Assembly: GCF_003268595.1 (NCBI RefSeq) | Contig: NZ_CP029797.1 | Span: forward strand, 3,431,501-3,495,500 | Source of the DNA: Paraliobacillus zengyii | Lineage (GTDB): Bacteria; Bacillota; Bacilli; Bacillales; Amphibacillaceae | Length of the DNA: 64,000 nt | Direction of reading: 5' to 3' | In this document: one piece after another, positions 8,680-17,845 of the stretch | How the letters are laid out: every line of letters starts with the position of its first letter | Numbering within the stretch: position 1 is the stretch's first letter | The notes under the pieces: generated by a model | Told to the model about the DNA's origin: nothing | The model's input: only the letters and a program-made list of their open reading frames with translations | Database searches by the model: none | Program-made: the position numbers and the translations under genes

Positions 8680-8708
8680 ATTATACTTTAAAATGTATGT
8701 TTATACAA
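8680..8708 (-). promoter_or_regulatory. argC promoter
   Basis: TATAAT (8680-8685) and TTGTAT (8703-8708) on the minus strand, 17 bp apart, ending about 30 bp before the argC start. Confidence 0.6.
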
Positions 8709-8756
8709 TAGTTATTTCGTTATTTTTGAAATATACATGTATTTTTGAATAAATAT

Positions 8757-8776
8757 ACGCTTTTTATGCATGTTTT
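8757..8776 (-). promoter_or_regulatory. Candidate ARG box (AhrC/ArgR operator)
   Basis: On the minus strand CATGCATAAAAA matches the left part of the remembered B. subtilis ARG box, CATGAATAAAAATTCA, at 11 of 12 positions. The right half fits poorly. It lies about 50 bp upstream of the -35, so this is only a candidate. Confidence 0.35.
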
Positions 8777-8825
8777 GAATTATGTTACTGTCTAAAAGAA
8801 AACTCTTCTCGTAAAATTTAGACGG

Positions 8826-9050
8826 AGTAATAGATAGCAACTGTGACGGAGTTAGACTTGATTACCCGCTACGCTCCACAAGTAAAATGGGCTCGCTTTC
8901 CGTGGACACGGCTTCAGCTAATTCGGATAAGCAAAGACCGCTTTCCGAGTGGATCTTCAGCCCGTGGGATTGCGATTACTCATCCCATCGAAAACATTTG
9001 CTGTTCCCACAGGAGTCTCGCCCATTTCACTTGCTCCGCTGGATAGGCAA
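8826..9050 (+). repeat. Structured intergenic repeat, copy 1 (left half of doublet 1)
   Basis: A roughly 200-bp imperfect palindrome of the family found at eight more places here. Conserved blocks: a 5' box resembling GATAGAAACTGCGAC, the core CGCTTTCCGTGG...CACGGCTTCAGCTAA, then GTGGATCTTCAGCCCG and CCCACAGGAGTCT. Outer arms are CAAGTAAAATGGGC (8879-8892) and GCCCATTTCACTTG (9020-9033), complementary with one mismatch. The inner stem is centred near 8925-8945. It carries an extra insert (GGGATTGCGATTACTCATCCC) relative to copies at 34.4 and 41.5 kb. No coding frame in it is credible. Confidence 0.8.
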
Positions 9051-9127
9051 TAACTGATACATCGTCTACTGTTCAGTATTTTTAATTGTGCTTATGACAA
9101 TAGTTGTTCACGTTATGCTAATTGATT

Positions 9128-9310
9128 GTAGCGTAGGACAGTCGACTCCTGCGGGAAAAGCAACAGCTGAAAATCCCCCAGGAAGTGCTTTTTGCTTCCG
9201 AGGAAGTTGAAGCGTTGGGTCTGCGATTACTCGACCCATCGAAAAGACTTGCCCGCGGAAAGCGACTGACCGAAGCGAAAATCAACATGGCGGTTTATAT
9301 CGCAGTTGAT
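9128..9310 (-). repeat. Structured intergenic repeat, copy 2 (right half of doublet 1)
   Basis: The same family read on the minus strand, diverged. The outer arms CAGTCG (near 9148) and CGACTG (near 9262) pair. The inner stem uses GGAAG/CTTCC-type arms (9181-9199). The 5' box, here ATCAACTGCGATAT, is at the right edge. With copy 1 it makes a roughly 485-bp head-in inverted doublet that fills the long argC upstream gap. The 9051-9127 spacer shows nothing else. Confidence 0.7.
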
Positions 9311-9403
9311 GAAAATTACGGTATAGGTTAGGGTGATTTCTCTTTCTTTGTTTATATTCTTTCATCAATGTAAATTTGATTTATTGATTATAATTAGTCA
9401 CAA

Positions 9404-9452
9404 AAAAACACCCCGAAAGTCAGGCTTTTACTCTAACTTTTGGGGTGTTGTA
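9404..9452 (-). terminator. Terminator downstream of the FAH gene
   Basis: On the minus strand AACACCCC...AAAGT pairs with ACTTT...GGGGTGTT and is followed by seven T. It lies 65 bp after the FAH stop codon. Confidence 0.8.
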
Positions 9453-9516
9453 CGGTTCATACCACTTATAGTGTATGTCGTTTGTATTTTAGGTGTTCAT
9501 TGCCTAGCACTTTATA

Positions 9517-10452
9517 CTACATCTTATTAATAACTTTGTTTTCGAGTATACCTATTCCTTCAATTTCTAATGTAACCACATCATTCGGTTGTAGAAATTG
9601 TGGTGGATTTTGGGCAAAACCAACACCATCTGGTGTGCCTGTTAAAATAATATCTCCTGGCGACAATGTAATTAATTTTGAAATAAACGAAATGAGATAT
9701 GGAACACTAAAGATAAGCTCCTTCGTGTTGGAGGCTTGACGAACCTCTCCGTTAACTCGGGATGTGATGGAAAGGCAAGACGGATCTATCAATTCATCCG
9801 TTGTGACAAGCCACGGTCCAATTGGTGTGCTTCGGTCTAATGATTTTCCTTGTAGCCATTGAGGTGTGCGCTTTTGCAAGTCACGCGCAGAAATATCGTT
9901 ACCAATCGTATAACCGGCGACATAGTCGAGCGCATTACTCTCTTCAACTTCTTTTGCTTCTTTTCCTATCACCACAGCCAACTCTACTTCATAGTCAAGC
10001 TGTTCTGTTGCGGGTGATTTTTCAATTGCATCTTCAGGTCCAATTAACGCATTGGCAAACTTGGCAAATAAAACTGGATAGTCTGGTATATTACTTTTCA
10101 TTTCGACGACATGATCTCTATAATTTGTTCCAATACAAATGATTTTAGATGGAGTTTGAACAGGAGAACCTATTACAACTTGTTCTTTTGAAAAATTCTC
10201 AACAGCTATTTTTTGGTCTATAACAAAAGTAACAGCATCCTTGGCACGATCAAACGCTAATTTTCCTAGTTTAAAAAATTCAGATGGATCAGAAGGTAAT
10301 AACGTTTCAGCTATATAAGCTTTATCTATTTGTTCCGTATGTACCAACATTTTTAAGTAAGCCCGCTGCAAATCAATAATATAATCTCCTTGGACAAATC
10401 CAGTTCTAAAAGGTGCTAGTGTATTTTTTACTTGATACGTTACAAATTTCAT
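9517..10452 (-). CDS. Fumarylacetoacetate hydrolase (FAH) family protein
   Basis: A 311-residue cytosolic enzyme. The C-terminal FAH domain shows CIGTNYRDHV (the metal-site entry), DYEVELAVVIG with metal-binding Glu residues, GNDISARDLQ and LTGTPDGVGF. The family uses Mg or Mn to cleave or decarboxylate beta-dicarbonyl-type substrates (acylpyruvases, oxaloacetate decarboxylases, hydratases), so the substrate cannot be named. The first roughly 75 residues are the usual poorly conserved N-terminal region. It is a single gene with an AGGAGGG ribosome site and its own terminator, so neighbours give no clue. A second, shorter family member sits in the purine cluster at 54.6 kb. Confidence 0.8.
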   Translation of the reverse strand: MKFVTYQVKNTLAPFRTGFVQGDYIIDLQRAYLKMLVHTEQIDKAYIAETLLPSDPSEFFKLGKLAFDRAKDAVTFVIDQKIAVENFSKEQVVIGSPVQTPSKIICIGTNYRDHVVEMKSNIPDYPVLFAKFANALIGPEDAIEKSPATEQLDYEVELAVVIGKEAKEVEESNALDYVAGYTIGNDISARDLQKRTPQWLQGKSLDRSTPIGPWLVTTDELIDPSCLSITSRVNGEVRQASNTKELIFSVPYLISFISKLITLSPGDIILTGTPDGVGFAQNPPQFLQPNDVVTLEIEGIGILENKVINKM

Positions 10453-10571
10453 CGTTCAATTCCCTCCTATACATTTTTACTTATTGTATCATTACTTTAA
10501 ATTTTAGTGTGTACCTAATGATTAACACTTCTTTCAATCAACTATTGAATTTTCACACCGAAAATAAAAAA

Positions 10572-10599
10572 GATAGGCAGTTTTTTATGACTGCCTATC
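10572..10599 (-). terminator. Terminator of the licR-type gene
   Basis: GATAGGCAGT and ACTGCCTATC (10-bp arms, 8-nt loop) followed on the minus strand by TTTTTT, just after the regulator's stop codon. Confidence 0.88.
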
Positions 10600-10609
10600 C
10601 AAACGTAAG

Positions 10610-12544
10610 TTATTTAATTAGCGTTCTTATAAATTCTTGATAGTTTTCACACTTAATTAACTGTTGAATTAAATGTGAATTGTCTACCATTTTCCCAAGC
10701 ATTTCATACATGTTCTGCAAATCCTTTTGGCTGTCCTTTTCTACATTTAATAAGCAGATAAATTGTACGCGTTTTTCCGCCCAATCAATTGGCTTTTCTA
10801 ATGTACAGATAGTAAGAAATGTACTATTCGTTTGAGCCGTGACAGGATGCGGAATTGCTACTAAATTTCCATATGCTGTTGGAGCGACTTTTTCACGTTC
10901 ATAGACAAGATTAAGATAATTAGCAGGTATTAATTTCTTTTCTTCTAATTTATCTACTAAAAAATGAAGTACCTCATCTTTCGTCTGAAACGACTGGTGT
11001 AAGAATAATAAATCTTGTTTAATATACTCAAACACACTACTTGTATTATCAATTACAAAGGTCTCTATTTTGTCTAAATCTTTATCACTTAATATTGTGT
11101 TTACTTCTATTACTGGCACTGAGACTTTCTCTGTAATCGGTACGGAACTTACAATAAAATCGATTTCTTCAAATGGTATCTGTTGTAATTTGTAAAACTC
11201 GGTAGTTCCAATAACATCTAACTTGGAACCAAACTTTGATTTTAATTTGTATTTCAGTAACTGTGCGCTGCCTAAACCAGAAGCGCAAACGATTATACAG
11301 CGTTTCGGTCCAGTTTGTAATTTACTTCGCTCTATGGCCGCCCCGATATGCAAGGCAATGTAACCAATTTCGTTCTCATCAATGGTAACTGCCATTTCTT
11401 CTTCTAATACCATGCCTGCAACAATTCCTGCTTCAAATGCTAACGGATAGTTTGTCTTAATATCATCAATCATTGGATTTCGGACATTCATTCCATACTT
11501 ATAACGATTAATTGCAGGCTTCAAATGTAAACCAAGACCAATGATCAATTCTCGATCATGCCGAATACCTAAGTGAAGTTTGGATTCAATTGAATTTAAA
11601 GCAAGCATTGTCATTCGGTAAATATTATCTTCCATCACTAGACCTATCTCTTGCTCACTCATGTTTGTTTGACTGACCATCTTAGTACCTAATAAATGAA
11701 TGGCAATATAGGCGATTTCTTCTTGTGGAAAAGTAACACTCAAAATTCCTTCCGTTTTCAAAACAATTTTTTTAGCAACTTCGTACTCTTTTTGATCAAT
11801 AATTTCATTTAGCTCTTTCTTAAATAGTGAGACATGATGTCCACTCTTAATACGCTTATATGCTATTGCAATATGAATAAATAAATTGTTTATTGCAATG
11901 TCAGATAATGTAATACCATTTTCTTTAATTTGATTTATAATAATGGACCAAATAGCATCAAGATTTTCTTGATTTGTGATGGAAGACAACTGATCTTGCC
12001 ATATGGATTTCGCAACGCTTGCACTTCTATCAAATACATACTCTGACATCGCAAAACGTAACTTTACCTCACTACCAATCACCTTCATACCATAATTCGG
12101 TCGTTTATCTAAATGTATCGAATAATTTTCTAGTACCTTTTTGACTTGGCGCACATCATTTTGAATCGTTGATTTACTAATATGCATTTCATCACAGAGT
12201 TCATCTAGTTTTAAATAACCTTCCGCTAATAAAAAACGTCTGATTAAATACTTTATCCTTTCATCAGGTGAATCCGGTACAACAGCATCTTCACCTTTTT
12301 CTTCATCTAAGAATTGCTGTAAGTATGACCGAAAACGTTGATCGTCTTCTATATCCAACTGATATCCCGTTCCACGAATCGAATGAATTTTCGCACCATT
12401 AGACTCCAACAAGCGACCAAGTGCTTTTATATCATCACGTACTGTACGAGAAGTAACATTAATAATATTAGCAAGATACTCACTCGTAACTGCTTCTTCT
12501 GAAGCCATTAATTCACGCAAAATTTGAATAATCCGGGAGTGCAA
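10610..12544 (-). CDS. licR: BglG/LicR-family PRD-containing transcription regulator
   Basis: A 644-residue multidomain activator like B. subtilis LicR (about 640). Order: HTH (about 1-65), second Mga-type HTH (about 85-160), two PRD modules (about 190-405) with histidines in FIHIAIAYKR, IAIHLLG, GLGLHLKP and IALHIGAA, an EIIB-like domain with CASGLGSAQLL, and an EIIA-like domain with IPHPV. These are targets of PTS phosphorylation that set activity according to beta-glucoside supply. Start codon is TTG, eight bases after AAGGGG. It lies directly downstream of the PTS and glucosidase genes and presumably controls them. The exact inducer is inferred. Confidence 0.88.
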   Translation of the reverse strand: MHSRIIQILRELMASEEAVTSEYLANIINVTSRTVRDDIKALGRLLESNGAKIHSIRGTGYQLDIEDDQRFRSYLQQFLDEEKGEDAVVPDSPDERIKYLIRRFLLAEGYLKLDELCDEMHISKSTIQNDVRQVKKVLENYSIHLDKRPNYGMKVIGSEVKLRFAMSEYVFDRSASVAKSIWQDQLSSITNQENLDAIWSIIINQIKENGITLSDIAINNLFIHIAIAYKRIKSGHHVSLFKKELNEIIDQKEYEVAKKIVLKTEGILSVTFPQEEIAYIAIHLLGTKMVSQTNMSEQEIGLVMEDNIYRMTMLALNSIESKLHLGIRHDRELIIGLGLHLKPAINRYKYGMNVRNPMIDDIKTNYPLAFEAGIVAGMVLEEEMAVTIDENEIGYIALHIGAAIERSKLQTGPKRCIIVCASGLGSAQLLKYKLKSKFGSKLDVIGTTEFYKLQQIPFEEIDFIVSSVPITEKVSVPVIEVNTILSDKDLDKIETFVIDNTSSVFEYIKQDLLFLHQSFQTKDEVLHFLVDKLEEKKLIPANYLNLVYEREKVAPTAYGNLVAIPHPVTAQTNSTFLTICTLEKPIDWAEKRVQFICLLNVEKDSQKDLQNMYEMLGKMVDNSHLIQQLIKCENYQEFIRTLIK

Positions 12545-12612
12545 TCTATCATCCCCTTTATACTTCCTATCCCTTTACCTAACTCTATCTATTATAATTG
12601 ATAGTTAGTTAG

Positions 12613-12645
12613 AAAAGCGTAGCAAATAACACTTGCTACGCTTTT
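12613..12645. terminator. Terminator between the beta-glucoside operon and licR
   Basis: A perfect 13-bp stem, AAAAGCGTAGCAA with TTGCTACGCTTTT, 7-nt loop. It follows the glucosidase stop codon and separates the PTS operon from licR, which therefore probably has its own promoter. Confidence 0.85.
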
Positions 12646-12647
12646 AT

Positions 12648-14036
12648 TTATCCATTAAAACCGTTATTTTTGGAAGCTTCAGCAAACCATGTAGCACTTT
12701 TCTTCGCTGTTCGTTCTTTTGTTTCTATATCAACTGAGAAAAAGCCGTAACGATTTTTATATGCGTTCATCCAAGACCAGTTGTCCATGAATGTCCACAA
12801 ATGGTATCCTTTTGCATTACAACCTTCTTCAATAGCTTTATGAACCCATTTAAGATGTCCTTTAATAAAATCAATACGATAATCATCTTCGATTCTGCCA
12901 TTTTTTAAAAAACGTTCTTCATTTTGAACACCCATACCATTTTCAGATATAAATGACTCAATATTTCCGTAATTATCTTTTAAATTAACCATAATATCAT
13001 AAACACCTTTTTCGTAAATTTCCCATCCACGATATGGGTTCATTTTACGACCAGGCATTTCATAATTATCAAAAAACCAATCAGGCATAAATGGACTATA
13101 TGGATTCGGCAAAGTTTCCTTCGCTTTCACACGACGCGGTTGGTAATAATTCACACCAAGAATATCAACAATATTCTCTTTTAATAATGTTTTATCGCCA
13201 GCTTGTGTATTAGGCAATTGTCCATGCTCTTCTAATAATGAAATTAAATCAGCTGGAAACTCACCTTTAACAGCTGGATCTAAAAAACTACGATTAAAAA
13301 ACAAATCACAAACATGCGAAGCTTTTAAATCTGCAGGGTTCTGGCTACGTGGGTATGATGGTGTTAAATTTAAAATAATTCCAATTTTCCCATCATGTGA
13401 TGCATGATAAACCTTTACTGCTTTTGCATGTGCAATCATCGTATTGTAGGCAACTTGTACAGCTTTTTTTGCATCTACAATATTCGGATAATGAAAGTCA
13501 TATAAATAGCCACCTTCAACAGGAACAATTGGTTCATTGAATGTAAACCATTTTTTCACACGATCTCCAAACAGAGCAAAACTTTGGCGTGCATATTCTA
13601 CAAATGCATCAACAACTTCACGGTTTTCCCATCCACCTTTTTCCTGTAACTCAAGTGGCATGTCAAAATGAAATAAATTAACAAAAGGTTCGATATCATT
13701 AGCAAGAAATTCATCAATGACGTTATTATAAAAGTTTACCGCTTCTTGATTGACGTGACCTTCACCACCTGGGATTAAGCGTGCCCATGAAATAGACATA
13801 CGGAAAGTATTATGACCAATCTCTTTCATATTTTGAATGTCTTCTTTATATCGATGATAAAAATCAGATGTTGTTTCTGGTCCTACACCTTCAAAAAAAC
13901 GATTTGGTTCTATTTCATACCAATGATCCCAAATGTTTTTTCCTTTTCCACCTTCTTTATCAGCGCCTTCTGTTTGGGTAGCGGATGCGGCACTCCCCCA
14001 CCAAAAACCTTCTGGAAACTTATATTCTACTGCCAT
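12648..14036 (-). CDS. 6-phospho-beta-glucosidase (GH1)
   Basis: A 462-residue GH1 hydrolase that splits phosphorylated beta-glucosides delivered by the PTS. Acid/base Glu168 is in TFNEP and nucleophile Glu365 in SENGMG. The stretch KSATWFA near the C-terminus resembles the 6-phosphate loop of the family. It is fourth in the IIB-IIC-IIA-hydrolase operon; the B. subtilis lic operon uses a GH4 enzyme (LicH) here, so this is a different hydrolase in the same slot. Ribosome site AAAGGGGG. Activity on cellobiose-P or other aryl/alkyl glucoside phosphates cannot be told apart. Confidence 0.9.
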   Translation of the reverse strand: MAVEYKFPEGFWWGSAASATQTEGADKEGGKGKNIWDHWYEIEPNRFFEGVGPETTSDFYHRYKEDIQNMKEIGHNTFRMSISWARLIPGGEGHVNQEAVNFYNNVIDEFLANDIEPFVNLFHFDMPLELQEKGGWENREVVDAFVEYARQSFALFGDRVKKWFTFNEPIVPVEGGYLYDFHYPNIVDAKKAVQVAYNTMIAHAKAVKVYHASHDGKIGIILNLTPSYPRSQNPADLKASHVCDLFFNRSFLDPAVKGEFPADLISLLEEHGQLPNTQAGDKTLLKENIVDILGVNYYQPRRVKAKETLPNPYSPFMPDWFFDNYEMPGRKMNPYRGWEIYEKGVYDIMVNLKDNYGNIESFISENGMGVQNEERFLKNGRIEDDYRIDFIKGHLKWVHKAIEEGCNAKGYHLWTFMDNWSWMNAYKNRYGFFSVDIETKERTAKKSATWFAEASKNNGFNG

Positions 14037-14054
14037 GGTTGCTTACCCCCTTTC

Positions 14055-14363
14055 TTATTTACTTCGATATATTTCAATAATTTCAATAGCAAGATCTCTT
14101 ACTGTCATAGCTGTCATTAAATGGTCTTGTGAATGAACTAAGATAACATTGACAGATTGTCCTTCTCCACTAGCTTCTGCTTGTAATAATTTCGTTTGAA
14201 ACTCATGTGCTTTTCCTAATTCTTCACCTGCTTCTTCTATTTTTTTATCAGCAGCCTCAAAATTTCCATCCTTTGCTTCATGAATACCTTCCATCGCACT
14301 TGACTTTCCGTTTCCTGCATAAAGAATTATTTGAAAAGCAATTTCAGTAATCGTATTATCCAT
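14055..14363 (-). CDS. PTS lactose/cellobiose-type EIIA
   Basis: A 102-residue soluble PTS component that passes phosphate from HPr to EIIB. The phosphorylation site is H77 in VHSQDHLMTA, with the metal-binding Asp (D80) of the trimeric fold. The frame is open four codons further (a GTG), but AGGGGTGA is correctly spaced only for this ATG, and the resulting length fits LicA-type proteins. It lies between EIIC and the glucosidase, with an 18-bp gap to the latter. Confidence 0.92.
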   Translation of the reverse strand: MDNTITEIAFQIILYAGNGKSSAMEGIHEAKDGNFEAADKKIEEAGEELGKAHEFQTKLLQAEASGEGQSVNVILVHSQDHLMTAMTVRDLAIEIIEIYRSK

Positions 14364-14469
14364 TGTCACTGTCACCCCTATTTTAATTTTCTAATGAAAA
14401 GGAAATACGCATTCCTTCTCTATAAATACGAAAGAAATACGCATTATCCTTTTTACTTATCTGTTTGTT

Positions 14470-15753
14470 TTATGCTGCTTCATCTTTTTCATTTTGGTAA
14501 TATTGTTTATCCATTATTTTCAAGAAAGGGAACCAAATTACGAATACAATTGCAATGTTAACTAGTTGTAGTACCGCACCCATGATATGATTACCAGTTG
14601 CCAGGAAACCACTTAATACAGCTGGTGTTGTCCACGGAACAATGACCCCGGCTGGTTTTGGTACAATACCTGTTGCCATTGAAAAGTATGTTACTAACGC
14701 TACAATTACTGGCGCTAATAACCACGGAATAATAACTAGTGGATTCATAATAATTGGTAAACCAAAGATAATTGGTTCATTCACATTAAAGATACCAGCT
14801 GGCGCACCTAACTTACCTAATTCTCTCATTTGGCGACTTTTCCCAATTATAAATATCCCTATAATTACCGCAAGCGTCATACCAGAACCACCAATACCTA
14901 CAATAAAGGTATCAATAAACTGTTTTGTTACGATATTCGGAAGTTCCTCACCTGCTTGAAATGCTTGTAAATTTTGGTCATTCAATGCATACCAAATTGG
15001 ATCAAATACGGAGTTGACGATAATTTGACCATGTAAACCAAAGAACCAAAATACTTGAATCAATAAGACTGCAATAATTGTTGCTGGTAACCCACTACCT
15101 AATACAGTCAATGGTTCTTGAATTAGTGTGTAGATAAAATTTTGTACTGTTTCAAATGGTGTATAACTGAAAATAATTCGGACTACTAAAAATACAGTTA
15201 GTGTCAATGCTATTGGAATAAGTGCACTAAACGAACGAGCTACAGCGGCAGGAACACCATCTGGCATTTTTATTGTCCAATCTCTCTTAACAATAGCTTG
15301 ATAGATTTCTGCAGCAAAAAACGCAGTAAAAATACCTAAGAACATTCCTTCTGCTCCCAAAATTGAGGTTGGTATTACACCAGAAACCTCATCTAAAACT
15401 TGTGGTGTCAAAATTAAGAATGCAGCTAAGGCAACTACTCCACCATAAATTGACTCTCCACCTCTTTGCTCTACCATCTTATACCCTATACCTATGATAA
15501 CAAAGAGACCCATAATACTTAAAGTTGCTGCTGATGCGGGACCTAAGGTATCTTGATAGGTTGCGTATGCATCTTCACTTATCCACTGATCTAAAAACGG
15601 AAAGTTAGCGATTACAACAAAGATTGAACCGAAAATGATTAATGGTAAAGCTACCATAAAACCATTACGTAGTGCGGTTAAATAACGGTTGTTATTCAGT
15701 TTATCCGCAACTGGCATAAGAACATTTTCTAATACCTCCATAAATCTGTTCAT
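14470..15753 (-). CDS. PTS cellobiose/beta-oligoglucoside EIIC
   Basis: A 427-residue membrane permease of the PTS lactose/N,N'-diacetylchitobiose/cellobiose family with about ten membrane segments. It opens with the family-typical amphipathic N-terminus containing MPVADKLNNNRYLTALRNGF. Conserved FGLHGQIIV and FNVNEPIIFGLP mark the sugar-binding region. It works with the adjacent EIIB and EIIA to import and phosphorylate a beta-glucoside. The AAGGAGG ribosome site is strong. Specificity (cellobiose, lichenan oligosaccharides, diacetylchitobiose) is not fixed by the sequence, but the GH1 partner argues for a glucoside. Confidence 0.92.
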   Translation of the reverse strand: MNRFMEVLENVLMPVADKLNNNRYLTALRNGFMVALPLIIFGSIFVVIANFPFLDQWISEDAYATYQDTLGPASAATLSIMGLFVIIGIGYKMVEQRGGESIYGGVVALAAFLILTPQVLDEVSGVIPTSILGAEGMFLGIFTAFFAAEIYQAIVKRDWTIKMPDGVPAAVARSFSALIPIALTLTVFLVVRIIFSYTPFETVQNFIYTLIQEPLTVLGSGLPATIIAVLLIQVFWFFGLHGQIIVNSVFDPIWYALNDQNLQAFQAGEELPNIVTKQFIDTFIVGIGGSGMTLAVIIGIFIIGKSRQMRELGKLGAPAGIFNVNEPIIFGLPIIMNPLVIIPWLLAPVIVALVTYFSMATGIVPKPAGVIVPWTTPAVLSGFLATGNHIMGAVLQLVNIAIVFVIWFPFLKIMDKQYYQNEKDEAA

Positions 15754-15839
15754 AAATTTTTCCTCCTTTATTTAATTTTCTGTTCAAAGATCAATTTATT
15801 TTTCGATTTTTTTATGACCTTTAAACAAATTTTTGATTC

Positions 15840-16148
15840 TTACTCGCCAATTAACTCTAACGCTTTATCTAAAACTGCTTTGCCATCAACACGGCCATAT
15901 GCCATTGGATCGATAACATCTAGCGGTATTCCAACTTCTTCAGCTGTAACTGCAAATTTCTTCTTCATAAAACGCATTTGTGGTCCAATCAAAAGGACAT
16001 CCGCACGTTTCATTTCACTTGGTGCTTTATCTTGTGCTACTGCCCAAATCTCAGTTTCAATTCCTCTTGTTTTTGCTTCTTCCTCCATCTTTGTAACCAA
16101 GAGGCTAGTAGACATACCTGCTGAACATGCTAGTAGTATTCTTTTCAT
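15840..16148 (-). CDS. PTS cellobiose-type EIIB
   Basis: A 102-residue soluble EIIB; the phosphocysteine is C8 in [13 protein letters not shown]. It receives phosphate from EIIA and hands it to the sugar on EIIC. The open frame extends 44 codons upstream through promoter sequence, but the chosen ATG has AAAGGAGG and gives the length of LicB. It is the first gene of the operon, and the promoter and a cre-like site sit right upstream. Confidence 0.93.
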   Translation of the reverse strand: MKRILLACSAGMSTSLLVTKMEEEAKTRGIETEIWAVAQDKAPSEMKRADVLLIGPQMRFMKKKFAVTAEEVGIPLDVIDPMAYGRVDGKAVLDKALELIGE

Positions 16149-16193
16149 CTTTATGTCCTCCTTTAAAAGGTAAGTTATTTTGTTCTTAAACTT

Positions 16194-16216
16194 ATTATAT
16201 TTTACAAGCGCTTTCA
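16194..16216 (-). promoter_or_regulatory. PTS operon promoter region with cre-like (CcpA) site
   Basis: The minus strand has TGAAAGCGCTTGTA (16203-16216), matching the catabolite-response consensus TGWAANCGNTNWCA at 12 of 14 positions. It is followed by a TATAAT -10 (16194-16199). A CcpA site just upstream of the -10 would block the promoter when glucose is present. Confidence 0.65.
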
Positions 16217-16289
16217 TCACCACATATTGTTTTTCCGCATCAAAACGGAAATGGTTAATATTACTGCTCCAACACAACATTTCCTTAAG

Positions 16290-16470
16290 TCGGAATTACC
16301 ATTAACTGCCGTAAAGTTCTAGTCTTACTCGCTACGTCAGCAAATGCTTTCCCTTTCCACGGGCACGGCCTCAGCTAACTTAGTAAAGCAAAGAACGCTT
16401 TACTAAGTGGATCTTCGGCTCGCGCTATTCCCGTAGGAGTGTCAAGCATTTGCTTCCTTTGCTAGTGGAT
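16290..16470 (+). repeat. Structured intergenic repeat, copy 3 (left half of doublet 2)
   Basis: The same family as copy 1. Inner stem ACTTAGTAAAGC / GCTTTACTAAGT is perfect. Outer arms GCAAATGCT (16340-16348) and AGCATTTGC (16445-16453) are complementary but unrelated in sequence to the outer arms of other copies. Confidence 0.8.
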
Positions 16471-16560
16471 CTAATTTTAAGCGTAAGACACAAAATCAAT
16501 CGAAACATTTTCAAGAGACTAATGATTAATGTGTTTATTTGTAGTTCATAAAATGTGTAA

Positions 16561-16806
16561 AGACAAAACTAGCGGATCAAGTGAAATGGGCGACACTCCT
16601 GCAGGAACAGCGAATGTTTTTGATGGGATGAGTAATCGCAATCCCACGGGCTGAAGATCCACTCGGAAGCGTACTTTCTTCCGAGTTAGCTGAAGCCGTG
16701 CCTGCGGAAAGGGAGTCCATTTCGCTTGAGGAGCGGGGCATAAATTCTATTGTATTGCAATTTATATAAAGAATGTTACGTCGCAGTTTCTCTAAAGTTC
16801 GTAGGA
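16561..16806 (-). repeat. Structured intergenic repeat, copy 4 (right half of doublet 2)
   Basis: A minus-strand copy. The inner stem is ACTCGGAAG (16661-16669) with CTTCCGAGT (16678-16686), a different sequence from copy 3 but fully paired. The outer arms pair CAAGTGAAATGG-like with CCATTTCGCTTG. The 5' box AGAAACTGCGACGTAACATT is at the right end. With copy 3 it spans about 515 bp and fills the gap between the PTS operon and the AEC gene. Confidence 0.8.
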
Positions 16807-16904
16807 TGAATCGATAGGAGTACGAAGTCAACTTCAGCTTTAGATTGTGAGACTTCTTAGTTTATTTGCCAATTTCACTATGTGAAGATTGAGTAAATAG
16901 CAAA

Positions 16905-16931
16905 AAAAGCACCTCCTCTGAGCGTGCTTTT
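16905..16931 (-). terminator. Terminator after the AEC transporter gene
   Basis: AAAAGCAC / GTGCTTTT stem followed on the minus strand by a run of T, touching the AEC stop codon. Confidence 0.8.
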
Positions 16932-17831
16932 TCATAATATAATAGCTAATATAATTGGTAATGTAACGATACTAAGTAAGGTGCTAATTAAAGTAGCGCT
17001 GGAAACAAAGTCTGGTTTTGCATTGAATTGTACCGCGTACATTGTCGTATTCGCTGCAGTTGGCATTGCAGCCATCAATATCATTATTTGCTTCACAACA
17101 TCATCTACAGGCATAAATAGTGTAATAACATATGCAATTAGTGGTGCAATAGCTAATCGAATGACTAACGCGACTGACAATTTCCCTACTTCTAATTTTT
17201 TTAATGAAATGGTAGCCAGTTGCATTCCCAAGACAATCATGATAATTGGAATTGCTGCAGCTGCAACCATATCAACTACAGTTTCAACTTGAGCTGGGAT
17301 TGTCAGATGTAATGTATTTAAAGCCATACCTAATAAAGATCCATATACAATCGGCACTTTAATGACTTCTTTTAAAGGAGATAATTCTCGCTCCCCTTGA
17401 CTTCCTTGTGCCGCAACATAAATACCGATCGTACACATAATTAACTGTTGTAGTACCATTAAAATAACAGCATAATGAAAGCCTTCCTGGCCAAAGACCA
17501 GTAAAACTAACGGCGTACCATAATTACCATTATTCATAAATGAACTAGCTAAAATAAAACCACTAGTATTTTGTTTATCCCACTTTTTAAAATAACCAAT
17601 AAGATAACATATTGAAATACACGCTACACAAAGTACAAGCAAGTATATACTTAAATATAAATAATCGATGTTGATCGGATTTTGATAAAAAGTCTGAAAT
17701 GCTAAAAAGGGAGATAAAATATATATTGCCATCGTTGAGATGGACTTTACTTCCATTTTTAATAACTTCATTCCAATAAATCCAAGTCCAAAAACACCGA
17801 AAATAGGAAGTAACACGCTGAAAAATCCCAT
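16932..17831 (-). CDS. AEC-family (auxin efflux carrier type) membrane transporter
   Basis: A 299-residue permease with ten predicted membrane helices in two bundles and a charged central loop (QGSQGERELSP). Conserved SSFMNNGNYGTPL and the AAMPTAANTTMYAVQF stretch identify the family, which exports or imports small organic anions such as malate. The frame opens 11 codons earlier but without a ribosome site. The chosen ATG follows TTTGGTGATT and leaves a 14-bp gap to the preceding gene. It is the last of four same-strand transporter genes, perhaps one operon. Substrate unknown. Confidence 0.82.
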   Translation of the reverse strand: MGFFSVLLPIFGVFGLGFIGMKLLKMEVKSISTMAIYILSPFLAFQTFYQNPINIDYLYLSIYLLVLCVACISICYLIGYFKKWDKQNTSGFILASSFMNNGNYGTPLVLLVFGQEGFHYAVILMVLQQLIMCTIGIYVAAQGSQGERELSPLKEVIKVPIVYGSLLGMALNTLHLTIPAQVETVVDMVAAAAIPIIMIVLGMQLATISLKKLEVGKLSVALVIRLAIAPLIAYVITLFMPVDDVVKQIMILMAAMPTAANTTMYAVQFNAKPDFVSSATLISTLLSIVTLPIILAIIL

Positions 17832-17845
17832 CTGAATCACCAAAC

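Noticed and set aside
8843..9046. Short open frame inside repeat copy 1
   Set aside because: The sequence is a palindromic repeat found elsewhere without the frame; no ribosome site.
9440..9739. 99-codon plus-strand open frame over the end of the FAH gene
   Set aside because: Antisense to a well-conserved enzyme and across its terminator; no family resemblance.
10507..10530. Possible TnrA box upstream of the FAH gene (TGTACCTAATGATTAACA)
   Set aside because: The spacing between half-sites is wrong and the left half does not fit TGTNA.
16577..16831. 84-codon minus-strand frame inside repeat copy 4
   Set aside because: Open only by chance through the repeat; not preserved in other copies.
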